This document shows positions 6,883-8,405 of a stretch of DNA of 8,405 nucleotides, in pieces. The number at the start of each line of letters is the position of its first letter. The first letter of the stretch is position 1. The DNA is taken from NCBI GenBank assembly GCA_019634245.1, contig JAHQVR010000274.1, positions 1 through 8,405 of the forward strand, written 5' to 3'. This DNA is from Gammaproteobacteria bacterium. Its GTDB lineage: Bacteria > Pseudomonadota > Gammaproteobacteria > Granulosicoccales > Granulosicoccaceae. The translations under genes and the position numbers were made by a program. The notes under the pieces were generated by a model. It saw only the letters and a program-made list of their open reading frames with translations, was not told the origin of the DNA and made no database searches.

Positions 6883-7872
6883 CTATCCACCCGATTTTTT
6901 AACCAAAGGTCCAATCACTTCAATTTTATTCGTCCACACATACCCTTCAAAGTATTCAGGTACCAGCGCAAGCGTTTCTTTGTCATCAATACCACTGGAG
7001 AAACCTGAACCATCATACGGCCCCCACAGTATCACTTCTGAGTTTACTGCCTGCATCCGTTGCACAAACTTGTAAGGCCACCCCCAGGCAAACGGAGCAA
7101 TATCGATGGGAGCCGCAATGATGGTGTTCCGACAGGCTGAAGGAACATATCCAGTCCAGCCCACAAGCAGATATACCCTTGCACAGTCTTTTAATGAGGC
7201 TCTGTCAAAACCCTTGATGCCCAAGAGCCCGTCAGTCACCGCCTTGACAGCGCCGCCACGGCTTCCGTATACCCCGAAAAGCCGATCTTCATAGGGGTAG
7301 CGAAACTTGACCACTTCATCCACTAGTTGCTGCCCAGAGCTGGCATGTCCACTTTTAAAATTGATCAATAGGCGGCCTGGCAGATTCGCCTCAATGACAT
7401 CATTGATACTGGGCATCAATCCAACTCCTGAACCCCTGAGTGGAAAGGTAATCCCGTCGGTTGTAAACCCAAAGCCCAGATCGAGGCGTTGCAGGTAGGC
7501 GAAGCTCTGTTTTTGCGTGACGCCATATCCATTAGTTTGACAATCCAGCCGCCAGTCGTGAAATACCGCCAGCACCGAATCGGTCGTTAGATGCACATCC
7601 AGTTCAACTACATCCGCTCCATATTCCATTGCAGCATGCATCGACGCTAAGGTGTTCTCTATGAAAGGGTGTTGCATGGGCTCAACTGACTCGGCTCGAC
7701 ATGTCTTAGTCGTTCTTGTATTACCCGAGTAGATCTGATGAACGCCACGGTGTGCGATGAGTTTAAAGGGACGATTTTCAGGGGAATGTTCAATAAACAA
7801 CGATGTGTTGTTTAACCATAGCCCTACAATAAACAAAAGAATAAGCAACATCCGTCTTCTTGCAGGCTTCAT
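6883..7872 (-). CDS. Membrane-anchored glycerophosphodiester phosphodiesterase family protein
   Basis: The protein has 329 residues with a PLC-like TIM-barrel fold; family members hydrolyse glycerophosphodiesters to glycerol 3-phosphate and an alcohol. A basic start (KPARRR) and a hydrophobic segment at about 8-20, with no clear cleavage site, predict a signal anchor and a periplasmic domain. Family motifs are HRG (41-43), ENT (72-74), VELDVHLT (89-96, metal ligands Glu90 and Asp92) and VFHDW (103-107, catalytic His105). Between HRG and ENT is an insert of about 28 residues with Cys59; Cys59 and Cys111 could form a disulfide. The canonical metal-binding Glu of the E-x-K motif appears to be replaced by Asn171 (INFK, 170-173). 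The ATG at 7872 lacks a Shine-Dalgarno. An ATG at 7851 (Met8) is possible but would drop the basic n-region. No glpT, glpK or ugp genes are adjacent. The fold is confident; substrate and activity are uncertain. Confidence 0.83.
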   Translation of the reverse strand: MKPARRRMLLILLFIVGLWLNNTSLFIEHSPENRPFKLIAHRGVHQIYSGNTRTTKTCRAESVEPMQHPFIENTLASMHAAMEYGADVVELDVHLTTDSVLAVFHDWRLDCQTNGYGVTQKQSFAYLQRLDLGFGFTTDGITFPLRGSGVGLMPSINDVIEANLPGRLLINFKSGHASSGQQLVDEVVKFRYPYEDRLFGVYGSRGGAVKAVTDGLLGIKGFDRASLKDCARVYLLVGWTGYVPSACRNTIIAAPIDIAPFAWGWPYKFVQRMQAVNSEVILWGPYDGSGFSSGIDDKETLALVPEYFEGYVWTNKIEVIGPLVKKSGG

Positions 7873-8223
7873 CGACTACAACCGGGGGGCTTCATAGCAA
7901 CGGCATTTCTTGATAGCACAAGGCATTGTCCTGAGTTTTCAGTAACGATGTTAAATCTGAGACGTTCATTTCGTTGAAATGTTATTCCACGTTAAATCAC
8001 TGGCAGGCCATTACAACCCACCCTCAAACTCATGGCCGAAAAACTATCAAAAATCGCAATAATGGAAGAGATGAAATTTGGAGGAATTCTGACGAAAAAT
8101 TATGTCTCCCGCCTTAACGTCACAAAAAGTGGGTTGATGGCAAAATCTGCGGAACTTTTGCCTACGGGTTGATTCGGACCCTTGTTCACACATCAGTTTG
8201 ACCAACCACAACGGGGATCTCCA
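7873..8223. other. Intergenic stretch upstream of two divergent genes
   Basis: These 351 bp separate the phosphodiesterase gene (minus) from the lipoprotein gene (plus) and must carry both promoters. I see no consensus promoter pair. A short palindrome, CATTTC-GTT-GAAATG, lies at 7967-7981. A 46-codon open frame lies at 8032-8172. GGAGG at 8080-8084 resembles a ribosome site, but no ATG, GTG or TTG follows at normal spacing; a CTG does at 8089. The stretch contains no tRNA and no recognisable riboswitch. Confidence 0.5.
8032..8172 (+). CDS. Possible small ORF of 46 codons, weak support
   Basis: The frame opens at ATG 8032, reads MAEKLSKIAIMEEMKFGGI and continues to TGA at 8170-8172, 51 bp before the lipoprotein start. 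The product would be 46 residues, amphipathic and lysine-rich, with no transmembrane segment, Cys pair or known motif. No Shine-Dalgarno precedes the first ATG. A frame this long can occur by chance in a gap of this size, so I list it only as a candidate. Confidence 0.15.
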   Translation: MAEKLSKIAIMEEMKFGGILTKNYVSRLNVTKSGLMAKSAELLPTG

Positions 8224-8405
8224 ATGCGACTAGTGTCAATTTGCGTTTTATTACTCACCACCAGTCTAATTGCCTGTTCAGACGACAACACCGTAAGCAA
8301 TGATGAAGACACTGATGGTGATCCGACACCTGAAACCGAAGAGCAAACCGATTCTGGAGATCCCGACGACTCAATGAATGAGGAAACCGACTCAGGTGTT
8401 TCGGA
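8224..8405 (+). CDS. Acidic lipoprotein, N-terminal part (3' end outside window)
   Basis: Sixty codons are visible. The N-terminus has one Arg, a hydrophobic core and the lipobox LIAC, so signal peptidase II should cleave before Cys18, which would be lipidated. Ser at the +2 position favours sorting to the outer membrane in Gram-negative bacteria. The next 42 residues contain 17 Asp or Glu and no Lys or Arg, and a short QTDSG/ETDSG near-repeat. This looks like a disordered acidic linker ahead of a domain that is not visible. GGGGA at 8213-8217 lies 6 bp before the ATG and fixes the start. The function cannot be told from this part. Confidence 0.85.
   Translation, partial: MRLVSICVLLLTTSLIACSDDNTVSNDEDTDGDPTPETEEQTDSGDPDDSMNEETDSGVS

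Overview
The window looks like chromosomal DNA from a Gram-negative, probably marine, gammaproteobacterium. The evidence is an outer-membrane barrel protein with a Sec signal peptide, a lipoprotein with a lipobox, mid-range base composition, and a DMSP-demethylase-type gene of the kind common in marine bacteria. The taxonomic placement is inference. I see no transposase, integrase, CRISPR array, tRNA or rRNA. All full-length genes look intact.

Layout from left to right. (1) Bases 2-535 are the 3' part of a zinc-dependent nucleoside/nucleobase deaminase gene on the + strand, cut by the window edge. (2) Bases 549-4009 are a two-gene minus-strand unit. The promoter-proximal gene encodes a DmdA-type tetrahydrofolate-dependent demethylase of the GcvT fold. 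After 17 bp comes a 765-residue fusion with 3-hydroxyacyl-CoA dehydrogenase at the N-terminus and enoyl-CoA hydratase at the C-terminus. (3) Bases 4010-4121 are a short divergent control region with two perfect palindromes side by side. (4) Bases 4122-5983 are psuK-psuG on the + strand, the two enzymes that convert pseudouridine to uracil and ribose 5-phosphate. (5) Bases 6086-6784 encode a small outer-membrane beta-barrel protein. (6) A strong hairpin at 6803-6852 lies between convergent genes. (7) Bases 6883-7872 (minus strand) encode a membrane-anchored glycerophosphodiester phosphodiesterase family protein. (8) A roughly 350-bp mostly non-coding stretch leads to the first 60 codons of an acidic lipoprotein gene that runs off the right end.

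Two catabolic modules share one divergent promoter region. One is a possible DMSP/methylthio-acid or acyl-CoA pathway: demethylation followed by hydration and dehydrogenation of a CoA ester. The other is modified-nucleoside salvage. The deaminase could feed the same pyrimidine pool, but it is separated from psuKG by the opposite-strand unit. The most interesting points are the coupling of a DmdA-type demethylase to a bifunctional CoA-ester enzyme in place of the usual dmdBCD genes, and the tandem palindromes between the two modules. I did not find a clearly novel defence or mobile system here.
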